From: Limimaricola hongkongensis DSM 17492
GTDB taxonomy: Bacteria; Pseudomonadota; Alphaproteobacteria; Rhodobacterales; Rhodobacteraceae
Length of the DNA stretch: 64,000 bases
Reading direction: 5' to 3'
Assembly (NCBI RefSeq): GCF_000600975.2
Contig: NZ_KK088649.1
Location: 80,749-144,748, forward strand
Shown one piece after another: positions 9,867 to 18,535 of the stretch (the first letter of the stretch is position 1; every line of letters begins with the position of its first letter). The position numbers and the translations under genes were made by a program. The notes under the pieces are model-generated. The model was given only the letters and a program-made list of their open reading frames with translations, did no database searches and was not told the DNA's origin.

Positions 9867-10430
9867 ATGAAACTCACGAGACGAGGCATTCTCGCGGCCG
9901 CGGCCGCAACCATTGCCACCGGGCCGGTGCTGGCCGCGCCGCCGCGCGTGGTGAAGATCCCGCGCGAATGGCTGCCGACGGAGATCCCGGTGAACGCGGC
10001 GCTGGCACCGGGCCAGATCCATGTGCGCATCGCGCAGAACCGGCTTTACTGGACGCTCGGCCATGGCCGCGCGATCCGCTACGTCGTGGCGCTGGGCGCG
10101 GCGGGGCGCAATTTCGCCGGCACCGCGCAGGTGGCGCGCAAGGCCGAATGGCCCGCATGGACCCCCACCGCCAACATGATCCGTCTCGAGCCCGAGATCT
10201 ACGGGCCTTATGCGGGCGGGCTGCCGGGCGGCCACGCGCGCAATCCGCTCGGCTCGCGCGCGCTCTATCTCTACCAGAACGGCCGCGACACCTATTACCG
10301 CATCCACGGCACGCCGCAGCCATGGACCATGGGGCGCAAGTTCTCATCGGGCTGCGTGCGTCTGATCAACGAGCATGTCGAGGATCTCTATGCCCGCGTG
10401 CCGGTCGGCACGACCGTCGTGGTCGCCTGA
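9867..10430 (+). CDS. L,D-transpeptidase, YkuD family, exported
   Basis: Encodes 187 residues with a twin-Arg-like N terminus (MKLTRRGIL) followed by a hydrophobic stretch ending near residue 23, so it is exported. The YkuD domain shows the catalytic signature with His147 (IHGTPQPWTMG) and Cys163 in SSGCVRL. Such enzymes make 3-3 peptidoglycan cross-links or attach proteins to peptidoglycan via meso-diaminopimelate; which activity applies cannot be told. GGAAAGGAG precedes the ATG. It is convergent with the peroxiredoxin gene across a shared hairpin. Confidence 0.92.
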   Translation: MKLTRRGILAAAAATIATGPVLAAPPRVVKIPREWLPTEIPVNAALAPGQIHVRIAQNRLYWTLGHGRAIRYVVALGAAGRNFAGTAQVARKAEWPAWTPTANMIRLEPEIYGPYAGGLPGGHARNPLGSRALYLYQNGRDTYYRIHGTPQPWTMGRKFSSGCVRLINEHVEDLYARVPVGTTVVVA

Positions 10431-10433
10431 AAC

Positions 10434-10460
10434 GGGGCGCCCCCGCGCTGGGGGCGCCCC
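10434..10460. terminator. Symmetric hairpin between convergent genes
   Basis: A perfect 11-bp stem (10434-10444 with 10450-10460) with a GCGCT loop lies between the converging transpeptidase and peroxiredoxin genes. It can fold in both transcripts. Neither side has a real T tract, so termination may be partial. Confidence 0.65.
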
Positions 10461-10467
10461 GATCGCC

Positions 10468-11121
10468 TTACTGCGGCGCCTTGGTCATCCGCAGATAGGG
10501 CAGCACGGTCTCGAACTCGCCGAACTTCGCGCGGGCATCTTCGTCCGAGAGCGTCGCCGGGATCACCACGTCCTGGCCCACCTGCCAGTCGGCCGGGGTC
10601 GCCACGCCCTTGCCGGTCGACATCTGCAGCGCGTCGAGCGCGCGCAGCACCTCGGCGAAGTTGCGGCCCACCGTCATCGGGTAGGTCATCGACAGCTTGA
10701 GCTGCTTGTCGGGGCCGATGATGAACACCGCCCGCACCGTGGCGCTGTCGGCGGGGGTGCGCCCTTCGGGCAGATGCGCCTCGGCGGGCAGCATGTCGAA
10801 GGCTTTCGACACCTCCAGCCCCTCGTCACCGATGATCGGGAAATCGGGCGCGGCTCCACCGGCCTTCTCGATGTCCTTTTTCCAGCGCTTGTGATCCTCG
10901 ACCCCGTCGACGGACACGCCGATCACCTTGGTGTCGCGCTTTTTCCATTCCTCGGACAGCCGGGCCACGGCACCGAATTCGGTGGTGCAGACCGGGGTAA
11001 AGTCCTTGGGGTGGCTGAACAGGATCGTCCACTTGTCGCCCACGAATTCGTGCAGCCCGTAGCGGCCCTGATCGGTTTCGACCTCGAGATCCGGGATCTC
11101 GTCATTGATGCGCAGTCCCAT
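10468..11121 (-). CDS. 1-Cys peroxiredoxin (Prx6 type)
   Basis: Encodes 217 residues. The peroxidatic Cys45 sits in the PxxxT/SxxC motif (HPKDFTPVCTTE), and no second cysteine occurs, so this is a 1-Cys enzyme that needs an external thiol reductant. It reduces hydrogen peroxide and organic peroxides. The long C-terminal part after VRAVFIIGPDKQLKL with Arg in the MTVGRN segment is the Prx6-type dimerisation domain. An AGGAGG ribosome site lies before the ATG at 11121. It faces an aldehyde dehydrogenase gene across a 116-base divergent promoter region. Confidence 0.95.
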   Translation of the reverse strand: MGLRINDEIPDLEVETDQGRYGLHEFVGDKWTILFSHPKDFTPVCTTEFGAVARLSEEWKKRDTKVIGVSVDGVEDHKRWKKDIEKAGGAAPDFPIIGDEGLEVSKAFDMLPAEAHLPEGRTPADSATVRAVFIIGPDKQLKLSMTYPMTVGRNFAEVLRALDALQMSTGKGVATPADWQVGQDVVIPATLSDEDARAKFGEFETVLPYLRMTKAPQ

Positions 11122-11237
11122 GTCATCCTCCTGCTGTACCGGTCACGCCCGGAACATAGGCACGGGGCGCCGGGTGCACCACCGCTTGAAGCCGGCTTTC
11201 GGCGGTGACACTCTTCGCGCCAGACGGAGGACACCCC

Positions 11238-12686
11238 ATGATCGAGAAACGCGACTTCTACATCGACGGGCGCTGGGTCGCGCCCGCCTCGCCACGCGAC
11301 TGCGAAGTGATCGACCCTTCGACCGAAGAGCCCTGCGCGGTGATCTCGCTGGGCGATCAGGCCGACACCGACGCCGCCGTGGCCGCCGCCCGCCGCGCCC
11401 TGCCCGGCTGGCGCGCCACGCCCCCCGCCGAGCGCCGCGCCGTGGTCGAGCGCATCCTCGCGCAATACGAATCCCGCAAGGAGGATCTCGCGCAGGCGAT
11501 GAGCCGCGAGATGGGCGCGCCGATCGATCTGGCGCGCAACAGCCAGGCCGCCGCCCTGCCCGGCCATCTCAAGGCCTTTCTGCGCGCCTTCGACGAGATC
11601 GAATGGCTTCGCCCGCTGGGCGAGCACGCCCCCGACACGATGATCGCGCTGGAGCCGATCGGCGTGGTCGGGCTGATCACGCCGTGGAACTGGCCGATGA
11701 ATCAGGTCACGCTCAAGGTGATCCCGGCGCTGCTCGCGGGCTGCACCATCGTTCTGAAGCCGTCCGAAGAATCGCCGCTCTCCTCCATCGTCTTCGCCGA
11801 GATGCTCGATGCGGCGGGCGTGCCCGCGGGCGTGTTCAACCTCGTCAACGGCGACGGCGCGGGCGTCGGCACGCAGCTGTCGACGCATGAAGACGTGGAG
11901 ATGATCTCCTTCACCGGCTCGACCCGCGCGGGGCGCGCGATCTCCAAGGCCGCGGCCGAGACGCTCAAGCGGGTGACGCTGGAGCTTGGCGGCAAGGGCG
12001 CGAATCTCGTCTTTGCCGATGCGGGTGAAAAGGCGGTGGTGCGCGGCGTGCGGCACTGCATGCAGAACACCGGCCAGTCGTGCAACGCGCCGACAAGGAT
12101 GCTGGTCGAGCGCGGCTTCTACGACGAGGCGGTCGAGATCGCCGCCCGCACCGCGCAGGAGACCGGCGTCGGCCCGGCGAGCGAGGAGGGCCGCCATATC
12201 GGCCCGCTGGTCAACAAGGCCCAGTGGGACAAGGTGCAGGGCCTGATCGAGACCGGCATCAAGGAAGGCGCGCGGCTGGTCGCGGGCGGCCCCGGCCTGC
12301 CCGAGGGCGTCAATCGCGGCTACTTCGTCCGCCCCACCGTCTTTGCCGACGTGACCCGCGACATGACCATCGCCCGCGAGGAGATCTTTGGCCCCGTGCT
12401 GTCGATCATGCCCTTCGAGGACGAGGCGGAGGCGATCGAGATCGCCAATGACACGCCTTACGGCCTGACCAACTACGTGCAGTCCGCCGACCCGGCCCGG
12501 CGCAACCGCCTCGCGCTCGCCCTGCACTCGGGCATGGTCGAGATGAACGGCCGCCCGCGCGGCGCCGGCGCGCCCTTTGGCGGCGTCGGCCAATCGGGCC
12601 GCGCGCGCGAGGGTGGCGTCTGGGGCATCGAGGAGTTCCTCGAGGTCAAGGCGATCTCCGGCTGGGGGCTCGACGCCGCCGAGTGA
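11238..12686 (+). CDS. Aldehyde dehydrogenase family protein
   Basis: Encodes 482 residues, the standard NAD(P)-dependent aldehyde dehydrogenase length. Visible motifs are TPWNWPMNQ (cofactor-binding region), FTGSTRAGRAI, the general base Glu249 in LELGGKGANLV, and the catalytic Cys282 in NTGQSCNAPTR. EEIFGPVLSI follows near the C terminus. Substrate specificity cannot be read from the sequence. GGAGG lies seven bases before the ATG at 11238; an upstream in-frame ATG (11205) lacks a ribosome site. A copy of the dispersed repeat lies 40 bases after the stop. Confidence 0.94.
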   Translation: MIEKRDFYIDGRWVAPASPRDCEVIDPSTEEPCAVISLGDQADTDAAVAAARRALPGWRATPPAERRAVVERILAQYESRKEDLAQAMSREMGAPIDLARNSQAAALPGHLKAFLRAFDEIEWLRPLGEHAPDTMIALEPIGVVGLITPWNWPMNQVTLKVIPALLAGCTIVLKPSEESPLSSIVFAEMLDAAGVPAGVFNLVNGDGAGVGTQLSTHEDVEMISFTGSTRAGRAISKAAAETLKRVTLELGGKGANLVFADAGEKAVVRGVRHCMQNTGQSCNAPTRMLVERGFYDEAVEIAARTAQETGVGPASEEGRHIGPLVNKAQWDKVQGLIETGIKEGARLVAGGPGLPEGVNRGYFVRPTVFADVTRDMTIAREEIFGPVLSIMPFEDEAEAIEIANDTPYGLTNYVQSADPARRNRLALALHSGMVEMNGRPRGAGAPFGGVGQSGRAREGGVWGIEEFLEVKAISGWGLDAAE

Positions 12687-12726
12687 CACCGGAACGGGGC
12701 GTGCGCTCTCCATCGCGCGCGCCCCG

Positions 12727-12787
12727 TTTCACCATTCCCCAAATACGCATGGCGACCGATCCGGGCCCGCGCCGGGCCGAAGGTCGC
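12727..12787 (+). repeat. Dispersed intergenic repeat, copy A, with hairpin
   Basis: TTTCACCATTCCCC then AAATACGCATGGCGACC (12727-12757) is one of seven copies of an intergenic repeat. It is followed by a palindromic section in which GGCGACC (12751-12757) pairs with GGTCGCC (12781-12787) and an inner CGGGCCC/GGGCC part can also pair. It lies 40 bases after the aldehyde dehydrogenase stop. Confidence 0.85.
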
Positions 12788-12885
12788 CGCCTTGTGCATC
12801 CACGCACCGATCCCGCGCCCGGGCCGGGGATTTGGCCCGCCGCGCCGCGCGCTATGTCTTGGGTCAACGTCACAGGAGCCAAGAC

Positions 12886-13821
12886 ATGCTGACCCAGATC
12901 CGTGGCCTGCACCACGTCACCGCGATGGCATCGGGCGCGCGCGCCAACAATGCCTTCTACACCGACACGCTCGGCCTGCGCCGGGTCAAGAAGACGGTGA
13001 ATTTCGACGCGCCGGATGTCTATCACCTCTATTACGGCGACCAGATCGGCACGCCCGGCACGGTGATGACCTATTTCCCCTTTCCCGACGCCGCGCGCGG
13101 TCGCCGGGGCGCCGGGGAGGTTTCCCTGACCTCGTTTTCCGTGCCCGAGGGCAGCCTCGACGCATGGCAGGCGCGGCTCGACGCGCGCGGCGTGCAGAAC
13201 CTGTCGCGCGACACCGCCTTCGGCGCGGCCCGGCTACTGGTCGACGGCCCCGATGGCGAACGCCTCGCGCTGGTCGAGACGCCGGGCGACGACCGGGCGC
13301 CGTGGACCGGCGGCGGCGTGGCGGCGGACATCGCCATCCGCGGCTTTCGCGGCGTGGAGATGCTGTTGCGCGACAAGGCCGCCACGGTCGAGCTCTTGAC
13401 CTTCATGGGCTACCGCGAGACCGCGGCCGAGGGCGCCGTGACCCGCTACGCGGTCGCGGGCGGCAACCCCGCCGACGCGGTCGACATCCGGCTCGACCCC
13501 GCCGCGCATCGTGCCGCGTCGGGCGCGGGCTCGGTGCATCACATCGCCTTCGCGGTGGAGAATCGCGACGCGCAGGCCGAGGTGGCGCAGCGTCTCGCCG
13601 AGTCGGGATGGCAGACCACGCCGCAGATCGACCGCGATTATTTCTTCGCGATCTATTTCCGCAGCCCCGGCGGGGTGTTGTTCGAGATCGCCACCAACGA
13701 GCCGGGCTTCGACCGCGACGAGGACCGCGCGCATCTGGGCGAGGCGTTGAAGCTGCCCCGACAGCACGAGCATCTGCGCGAGAAGCTGGAGCGCAGCCTG
13801 GAGCCGCTCGACGGCGCCTGA
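12886..13821 (+). CDS. Two-domain VOC family (ring-cleaving dioxygenase-like) protein
   Basis: Encodes 311 residues made of two vicinal-oxygen-chelate halves, as in extradiol ring-cleaving dioxygenases and the MhqO family. Candidate metal ligands are His in LHHVTAM (first half), His in SVHHIAFAV (second half) and Glu in VLFEIATNEPGF. YTDTLGLRRVKKTVNFD is typical of the MhqO-like group, which acts on hydroquinone-type compounds; the substrate here is unknown. ACAGGAG precedes the ATG. The previous gene is an aldehyde dehydrogenase, but a repeat lies between them, so a shared transcript is not certain. Confidence 0.88.
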   Translation: MLTQIRGLHHVTAMASGARANNAFYTDTLGLRRVKKTVNFDAPDVYHLYYGDQIGTPGTVMTYFPFPDAARGRRGAGEVSLTSFSVPEGSLDAWQARLDARGVQNLSRDTAFGAARLLVDGPDGERLALVETPGDDRAPWTGGGVAADIAIRGFRGVEMLLRDKAATVELLTFMGYRETAAEGAVTRYAVAGGNPADAVDIRLDPAAHRAASGAGSVHHIAFAVENRDAQAEVAQRLAESGWQTTPQIDRDYFFAIYFRSPGGVLFEIATNEPGFDRDEDRAHLGEALKLPRQHEHLREKLERSLEPLDGA

Positions 13822-13837
13822 GCCCTGCCGGGCGCGG

Positions 13838-14524
13838 CTAGAAGGGGGCCTTGGCCTTGAACCGCACGCCGCGCCCGCCATCGGGATGCCTGAGCTGCAG
13901 CGATTCGGAGTGCAGCATCAGCCGGGGGTGATCGTCGCGCGCCGCGCCCTCGGCATAGAAGGGATCGCCCAGGATCGGGTGCCCGAGCGCCAGCATGTGC
14001 ACCCGGAGCTGGTGGCTGCGCCCGGTCTTGGGGCTGAGCCGCACCCGGCTTTCGGCGTCGCCGGCGCGCAGCACGCGCCAATCGGTCACCGCCTGCCGCC
14101 CGTTCTCGTGATCGACCATCTGGCGCGGCCGGTTCGGCCAGTCGACGATGAGCGGCAGGTCGACCGTGCCGGTCGCGGGTTCGAGCCGCCCCTGCACCCG
14201 CGCGACATAGGTTTTCCTGGCCTGGCGCTTTTCGAATTGCAGCCCGAGATGGCGCTGGGCGTGCGGGCTGAGCGCGAAGACCATGACGCCCGAGGTATCG
14301 CGGTCGAGCCGATGCACCAGCAGCGCCGTCGGAAACGCCTCCTGCACCCGGCTCAGCAGGCAATCGGCGAGATGTTCGCCCTTGCCCGGCACCGACAAAA
14401 GCCCGGCGGGCTTGTCGACGATCAGCAGCTCGTGATCCTCGTGGACCACCGCGAGCGGCTCCATGGGCGGGTCGTAGGCGCTTCCGAAATCGGGTGCGGG
14501 CGGGGTGTCAGGCGTCCGGGTCAT
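13838..14524 (-). CDS. rluA: RluA-family pseudouridine synthase
   Basis: Encodes up to 228 residues. It converts uridine to pseudouridine in RNA; E. coli RluA acts on 23S rRNA U746 and tRNA U32. The catalytic Asp74 is in HRLDRDTSG, and VDLPLIVDWPNRPRQ, KTGRSHQLRVHM and LGHPILGDPFYA follow almost as in E. coli RluA, which supports RluA over RluC or RluD. No S4 domain is present, also as in RluA. The start at 14524 overlaps the end of the upstream regulator by 17 bases; an internal ATG at 14464 is an alternative. Confidence 0.92.
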   Translation of the reverse strand: MTRTPDTPPAPDFGSAYDPPMEPLAVVHEDHELLIVDKPAGLLSVPGKGEHLADCLLSRVQEAFPTALLVHRLDRDTSGVMVFALSPHAQRHLGLQFEKRQARKTYVARVQGRLEPATGTVDLPLIVDWPNRPRQMVDHENGRQAVTDWRVLRAGDAESRVRLSPKTGRSHQLRVHMLALGHPILGDPFYAEGAARDDHPRLMLHSESLQLRHPDGGRGVRFKAKAPF

Positions 14525-15086
14525 CCGGCAGCGGTGCCAGCAGCCAGATCACCGTGCAAGGGGTGTCGTGCGGATTGAGCCAGGTTATCTCCTCGTCGCG
14601 GGCCCAGAAGCTGTCGCCGGGGCCGAGCACGTGGTGGCGCCCGCCGATCCAGATCTCGAATTCGCCCTCGAGCACGTGGCCCAGCTCGATCCCACCGCGC
14701 CGGGCCGGTTGCTCGGAGGCCGAGCGTGGCAAAAGCTGGCTGCGGAAAAACTGGAGCCCGCAAATATCGGGCGTCAGCATGTCATCCACCGCGCCGGTAT
14801 TGTCGGCCGGAAGCGAGCGGCGCTGCGCGGCACGCAGCACGTCGGATTCCTCGGGGATCAGGGCGGTGCCGTTGCGAAACATCTGCGACAGCGGCATGTC
14901 GAAGGCCCGCGCGAAGGCCACGAGATCGGCGTAATCGGGCCGGGACCGGCCCCGCTCCACCTGGCTGATCCAGCCGGTGGAGCGATTGGTCAGCGCCGCG
15001 AGGTCGGCGATTCTCAGCCCCCGCGCCTTGCGCAGACGCCGCAGGTCCTGTCCTAGTTCGCTTGACTCCGGCACGCCATCACTCAC
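14508..15086 (-). CDS. XRE-family transcriptional regulator with C-terminal cupin
   Basis: Encodes 192 residues. An N-terminal Cro/C1-type helix-turn-helix (about residues 10-65, with LRKARGLRIADLAALTNRS and STGWISQVERG) is joined to a C-terminal cupin barrel (about 110-185, with GHVLEGEFEIWIGG and LGPGDSFWA). Members of this family bind DNA and sense a small ligand in the cupin pocket, often regulating amine, amino-acid or alcohol metabolism. The target is unknown. The 3' end overlaps rluA, so the two are probably co-transcribed. Confidence 0.92.
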   Translation of the reverse strand: MSDGVPESSELGQDLRRLRKARGLRIADLAALTNRSTGWISQVERGRSRPDYADLVAFARAFDMPLSQMFRNGTALIPEESDVLRAAQRRSLPADNTGAVDDMLTPDICGLQFFRSQLLPRSASEQPARRGGIELGHVLEGEFEIWIGGRHHVLGPGDSFWARDEEITWLNPHDTPCTVIWLLAPLPDDPDA

Positions 15087-15150
15087 AAAAAATGCCTTTT
15101 AGTACAGGCTGTCACGCTTCTCCCTCAGGACGGGCGCCACTGCAACGGAT

Positions 15151-15630
15151 TTATGCACGCCGGGCGCTCTGGTGCCCGGCGAACACGGTGCCGAGCAGGG
15201 TTTCGAGCCGTTCGGCATCGGTGTGGTCGAAGGCGTCGGGCTGGTCGCTGTCGATGTCGAGCACCGCGAAGACCCGTCCATCGGCGTCGTGCAGCGGGAT
15301 CACCAGCTCGGAGCGGGTCGAGGCGGCGCAGGCGATATGGCCCGGAAACGCCTCCACATCCGCGACCAGCTGCGTCTCGCCGCTGCGCGCCGCCGCGCCG
15401 CAGACGCCGCGATCGAAGGGAATGGTCAGGCAGCCATGGCCGCCCTGATAGGGCCCGATCTTCAGCAGGCCGGGCGCGGTGACGCGGTAGAACCCGGTCC
15501 AGTCGAAGCGGTCGTCGGAATGATGCAATTCGCAGGCGATGGTCGCCATCAGGGCGATTTCATCGGTCTCTCCCTCGGTCAGGGCGAGGATTCTCCCGCG
15601 CAGTTCGTCGAAGGGCAATGGCATCGTCAT
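15151..15630 (-). CDS. msrC: GAF-domain free methionine-(R)-sulfoxide reductase
   Basis: Encodes 159 residues forming one GAF domain. It reduces free L-methionine-(R)-sulfoxide. The three functional cysteines are present as Cys67, Cys77 and Cys101; the spacing of 10 and 24 is the same as in E. coli fRMsr (84, 94, 118). YQGGHGCLTIPF and ELVIPLHDADGRVFAVLDID are typical of the family. The start at 15630 gives the family length. It lies upstream of the XRE-cupin regulator on the same strand with a 64-base gap. Confidence 0.94.
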   Translation of the reverse strand: MTMPLPFDELRGRILALTEGETDEIALMATIACELHHSDDRFDWTGFYRVTAPGLLKIGPYQGGHGCLTIPFDRGVCGAAARSGETQLVADVEAFPGHIACAASTRSELVIPLHDADGRVFAVLDIDSDQPDAFDHTDAERLETLLGTVFAGHQSARRA

Positions 15631-15703
15631 AAGGGGCTCCTGCTCGGCGATCCGGCAGGTGTAGCGGTCCGCGCCATCCGCGCAAACCGCCGAAATCGCA
15701 CAT

Positions 15704-16030
15704 TCAGTTCAGATCGACCTGAAGCGGGTAATGCCCGTCCTCGAACGGGCCGAACAGGTCGTCCAGATCGGGGTGGTCGACCGGCTCGCCGGAATAATCG
15801 GCCACGAGATTCTGTTCGCTCACATAGGCGACGTAATAGCTCTGCGCGTTCTCGGCGAGCAGGTGGTAATAGGGCTGCTGCTTGGCCGGGCGGCTGTCTT
15901 CGGGAATCGCCTGGTACCATTCCTCGGTGTTCGAGAAGATCGCATCGACATCGAAGACCACGCCGCGGAACGGGTGCTTGCGATGGCGGACCACCTGGCC
16001 CAGTGAATATTTGGCGCGCGACTTCAGCAT
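15704..16030 (-). CDS. hspQ: Heat shock protein HspQ
   Basis: Encodes 108 residues of the HspQ/YccV family, a hemimethylated-DNA-binding fold. In enterobacteria HspQ is a specificity-enhancing factor for Lon protease. Family hallmarks are YSLGQVVRHRKHPFRGVVFD, EEWYQAIP, PYYHLLAEN and YVSEQNL. AGGACG lies before the ATG. It is divergent from the AEC transporter and followed in the same direction by the methionine sulfoxide reductase gene, which may form a protein-quality group. Confidence 0.95.
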   Translation of the reverse strand: MLKSRAKYSLGQVVRHRKHPFRGVVFDVDAIFSNTEEWYQAIPEDSRPAKQQPYYHLLAENAQSYYVAYVSEQNLVADYSGEPVDHPDLDDLFGPFEDGHYPLQVDLN

Positions 16031-16113
16031 GGCAGACCGTCCTTTCCACCAGTATTACCCTCAAAGCCCCTCACAGGTCCATGCGGGGCGGTCAAGTGGG
16101 GGAGAAACAGTCC

Positions 16114-16998
16114 GTGAACCTTGTCCTGACAGTGCTGGAGATCACTGCGCCGGTCTTTGTCCTCGCCACGATCGGCTATGTCTGGGTGCGGCTCGGCCTC
16201 GCCTATGACGTGCCCTTCGTCAGCCGCATGGCGATGACGATCTCGGTGCCCTGCCTGATCTTCGTGGCCCTGATGCAGACCGAGATCGACCCGTCGGCGC
16301 TGGCGGCGCTGTCGCTGGCTTCGGCGGCGAGCTACGCGGTGCTGGCGGCGCTGCTGGCGCTGCTGCTGGCCGCGCTGCGGCTCGACATGCCGACCTACCT
16401 GGCGCCGCTGATCTTCGGCAATACCGGCAATCTCGGCCTGCCGCTGGCGCTGTTCGCCTTCGGGCAGGAAGGGCTGGGCTACGCGGTGGTGGTCTTCGCG
16501 GTGATGGCGATCGGCTCCTTCACCTTCGGGATCTGGCTGGTGGCCGGGCGCGGATCGCTGGGCCGGGTGCTGCGCGAGCCGCTGGTCTGGGGCACGGTGC
16601 TGGGCGCCTTGTTCCTGTGGCGCGGCTGGCAGACGCCGGATGTGGTCACCAACACGCTGGATCTGGTGGGCCAGATGGCGATTCCCATGATGCTGATCAC
16701 GCTGGGCGTGGCGGTGGCGCGGCTGCGGCCCGGCACGCTGGCGCTGTCGACCGGGCTGTCGGCGGCCAAGATCGCGCTTTGCGCCGCGATCGCCACCGGG
16801 CTGGGGCTGTGGTTCGGGCTGCCGCCGGTCGCCTTCGCGGTGCTGGTGCTGCAGATCTCCACCCCGGTCGCGGTCACCTCCTATCTTCTGGCCGAGAAAT
16901 ACGGCGCCGACGCCCAGGCCGTGGCCGGGCTGGTGGTGACCTCGACGCTGCTGTCGGTGGTCGCTTTGCCGCTCATCCTTGCAATCGTGATCGCCTGA
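16114..16998 (+). CDS. AEC-family membrane transporter (auxin efflux carrier type)
   Basis: Encodes 294 residues with about ten hydrophobic helices arranged as two repeats. The second repeat has the family's PIPMMLITLGVAVA-like segment, and QISTPVAVTSYLLAEKYG occurs near the end. Members carry organic anions such as malate or malonate; the substrate here is unknown. A GTG at 16114 is preferred because GGGGGAG lies ten bases upstream; an in-frame ATG at 16081 would add 11 hydrophilic residues. Confidence 0.88.
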   Translation: MNLVLTVLEITAPVFVLATIGYVWVRLGLAYDVPFVSRMAMTISVPCLIFVALMQTEIDPSALAALSLASAASYAVLAALLALLLAALRLDMPTYLAPLIFGNTGNLGLPLALFAFGQEGLGYAVVVFAVMAIGSFTFGIWLVAGRGSLGRVLREPLVWGTVLGALFLWRGWQTPDVVTNTLDLVGQMAIPMMLITLGVAVARLRPGTLALSTGLSAAKIALCAAIATGLGLWFGLPPVAFAVLVLQISTPVAVTSYLLAEKYGADAQAVAGLVVTSTLLSVVALPLILAIVIA

Positions 16999-17071
16999 CC
17001 CCGCCTCGCCTGTTTCGCAACCCTGCGGCTTCGGCTAGGCTCACGGAAAAACCAGAACATGCGAGGGGCAG

Positions 17072-17656
17072 ATGAGCAGACTCTTTCGCGCCATGATCCT
17101 GTTGACCGTCCTGGCCGGATGCGGACCGCGCGATTTCGCCGCGCCGCGCGAGCTGGACGACGCCTGCAGCATCGTGCGTGAGCATCCCGACTATCTCCGC
17201 GCCTTCCGGGCGACCGAACGCAAATGGGGCGTGCCGGTCCCGGTGCAGATGGCGATCATCTACCAGGAGAGCAAGTTCGTCGGCAACGCGCGCACGCCGC
17301 TGCAATGGAAGCTCGGCGTGATCCCGGTGGGGCGGCAATCCTCGGCCTATGGCTACAGCCAGGCGCTCGACGGCACCTGGGACGAGTATCTCGAACAGGA
17401 GGGCGGCTGGCGCCACAAGCGCGACAACATCCGCCATGCCACCAACTTCATGGGCTGGTACATGAACGGCACCAAGCGCGAGCTGGGCATTCCGCTCTAT
17501 GACACGCGCAACCAGTATCTCGCCTATCACGACGGGCGCGCGGGCTACCGGCGCGGCACGTGGAAATCCAAGGGCTGGCTGATCAACGTGTCGGATTCGC
17601 TGGCCCGGCGCACCCTGCTCTACGACAGCCAGCTGCGCGCCTGCAACAAGCGCTGA
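17072..17656 (+). CDS. Lytic transglycosylase-like (SLT domain) lipoprotein
   Basis: Encodes 194 residues. A lipobox LAGC places Cys17 as the lipidated residue. The mature part resembles the SLT lytic transglycosylase fold, with the candidate catalytic Glu66 in AIIYQESKF and an AYGYSQALDGTW segment corresponding to the family's GLMQ region. Such enzymes cleave glycan strands of peptidoglycan. The catalytic role is inferred from these motifs. A good ribosome site (GAGGGGCAG) precedes the ATG, and a terminator follows. Confidence 0.82.
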   Translation: MSRLFRAMILLTVLAGCGPRDFAAPRELDDACSIVREHPDYLRAFRATERKWGVPVPVQMAIIYQESKFVGNARTPLQWKLGVIPVGRQSSAYGYSQALDGTWDEYLEQEGGWRHKRDNIRHATNFMGWYMNGTKRELGIPLYDTRNQYLAYHDGRAGYRRGTWKSKGWLINVSDSLARRTLLYDSQLRACNKR

Positions 17657-17664
17657 AACGCCAA

Positions 17665-17691
17665 GGGGGCGGCCACCGGGCCGCCCCCTTT
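17665..17691. terminator. Terminator between convergent SLT gene and lolA
   Basis: A perfect 10-bp stem (17665-17674 with 17679-17688) followed by TTT on the plus strand, nine bases after the SLT gene stop. The lolA stop is 17 bases further on, so the hairpin can serve both genes. Confidence 0.8.
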
Positions 17692-17707
17692 CGCATTGCG
17701 GCGGGTC

Positions 17708-18313
17708 TCACCAGTTCGACATTTCCGATCGGATGTTGAATTTCGCATCCGAGATGCCCGCCCCGGCGGCCAGGTCGTTGAGCACCACGGTGGTCTTCCG
17801 GCCGGCATCGTCGGTGACCACCCACTGGCGCAGCTCCACCGGATCGGCGGTGAACACCATCTGGATCGACCCCATCTGCGGCCGCGCCGGGTCCTGCGCG
17901 GTCACGGTGGTCTTGGTCCCGTCGGAGCTGTGCCCGGTCACCATCCCGGCGCGGCCGAGATCGACGTTGCGCTCGAGAATGATGCTGAGCGGCGTCTGGT
18001 TCAGCGGGTAGCGCTCCGGCCCGGTGTTGGAGCGGGCGTCGAACACCGCCACCTGGCCGCCGCCCGCGATCATCATCGAACGGTCGCCCGCATATTCGAA
18101 GCGGATCCGGCCCGGACGCTTGATGTACATCGTGCCGGTCTGGATCGAACCGTCGCCGTTGATCTGGGTAAAGCCCGAGGTCGCCGATTGCAGGCCGTTG
18201 AGATAGCCCGAGATCTCGCCCAGCGAAAGCTGGCGCGCGAGCGCGGGACCGGCGGCGAGAGCGAGCCCGGCGGCGGCGAGCGAGGCGAGGAAGCTGCGTC
18301 GGATCATGGTCAT
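17708..18313 (-). CDS. lolA: Outer-membrane lipoprotein carrier protein LolA
   Basis: Encodes 201 residues with an N-terminal signal (MTMIRRSFLASL, ending near residue 26). LolA is the periplasmic chaperone that accepts lipoproteins from LolCDE and passes them to the outer membrane. Typical parts are the FTQINGDGSIQTGTMYIKRPG strand region (the family's F-x-Q motif and R-P-G-R-I-R-F) and LRQWVVTDDAGRKTTV near the end. It lies 222 bases after ftsK on the same strand, but the ftsK terminator separates them. Confidence 0.92.
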   Translation of the reverse strand: MTMIRRSFLASLAAAGLALAAGPALARQLSLGEISGYLNGLQSATSGFTQINGDGSIQTGTMYIKRPGRIRFEYAGDRSMMIAGGGQVAVFDARSNTGPERYPLNQTPLSIILERNVDLGRAGMVTGHSSDGTKTTVTAQDPARPQMGSIQMVFTADPVELRQWVVTDDAGRKTTVVLNDLAAGAGISDAKFNIRSEMSNW

Positions 18314-18448
18314 GTCTGGCGTGGTCCTTCATGTCGTGGCCCCCGGCAAACAGGGAGGGGGCGCCTTGCCACTCGATATAGGTCCGCTCTGCCCGATTGT
18401 CCGCCGCTAGGCGATATCGCGCGCCCCGTCAGCCGATGACCGGGCCGC

Positions 18449-18484
18449 AAAAAAGCCCCCCACCCGGCGGGGCAGGGGGCTTAA
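18449..18484 (-). terminator. Rho-independent terminator after ftsK
   Basis: Read on the minus strand, AAGCCCCC pairs with GGGGGGCTT around a GC-rich loop, followed by a run of T residues (A run at 18449-18454 on the plus strand). It lies about 50 bases after the ftsK stop. Confidence 0.88.
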
Positions 18485-18535
18485 GCCATTGATATCAATC
18501 CGGCGGCTGCCCCTCACGCGGGGCTCGCGGCGATG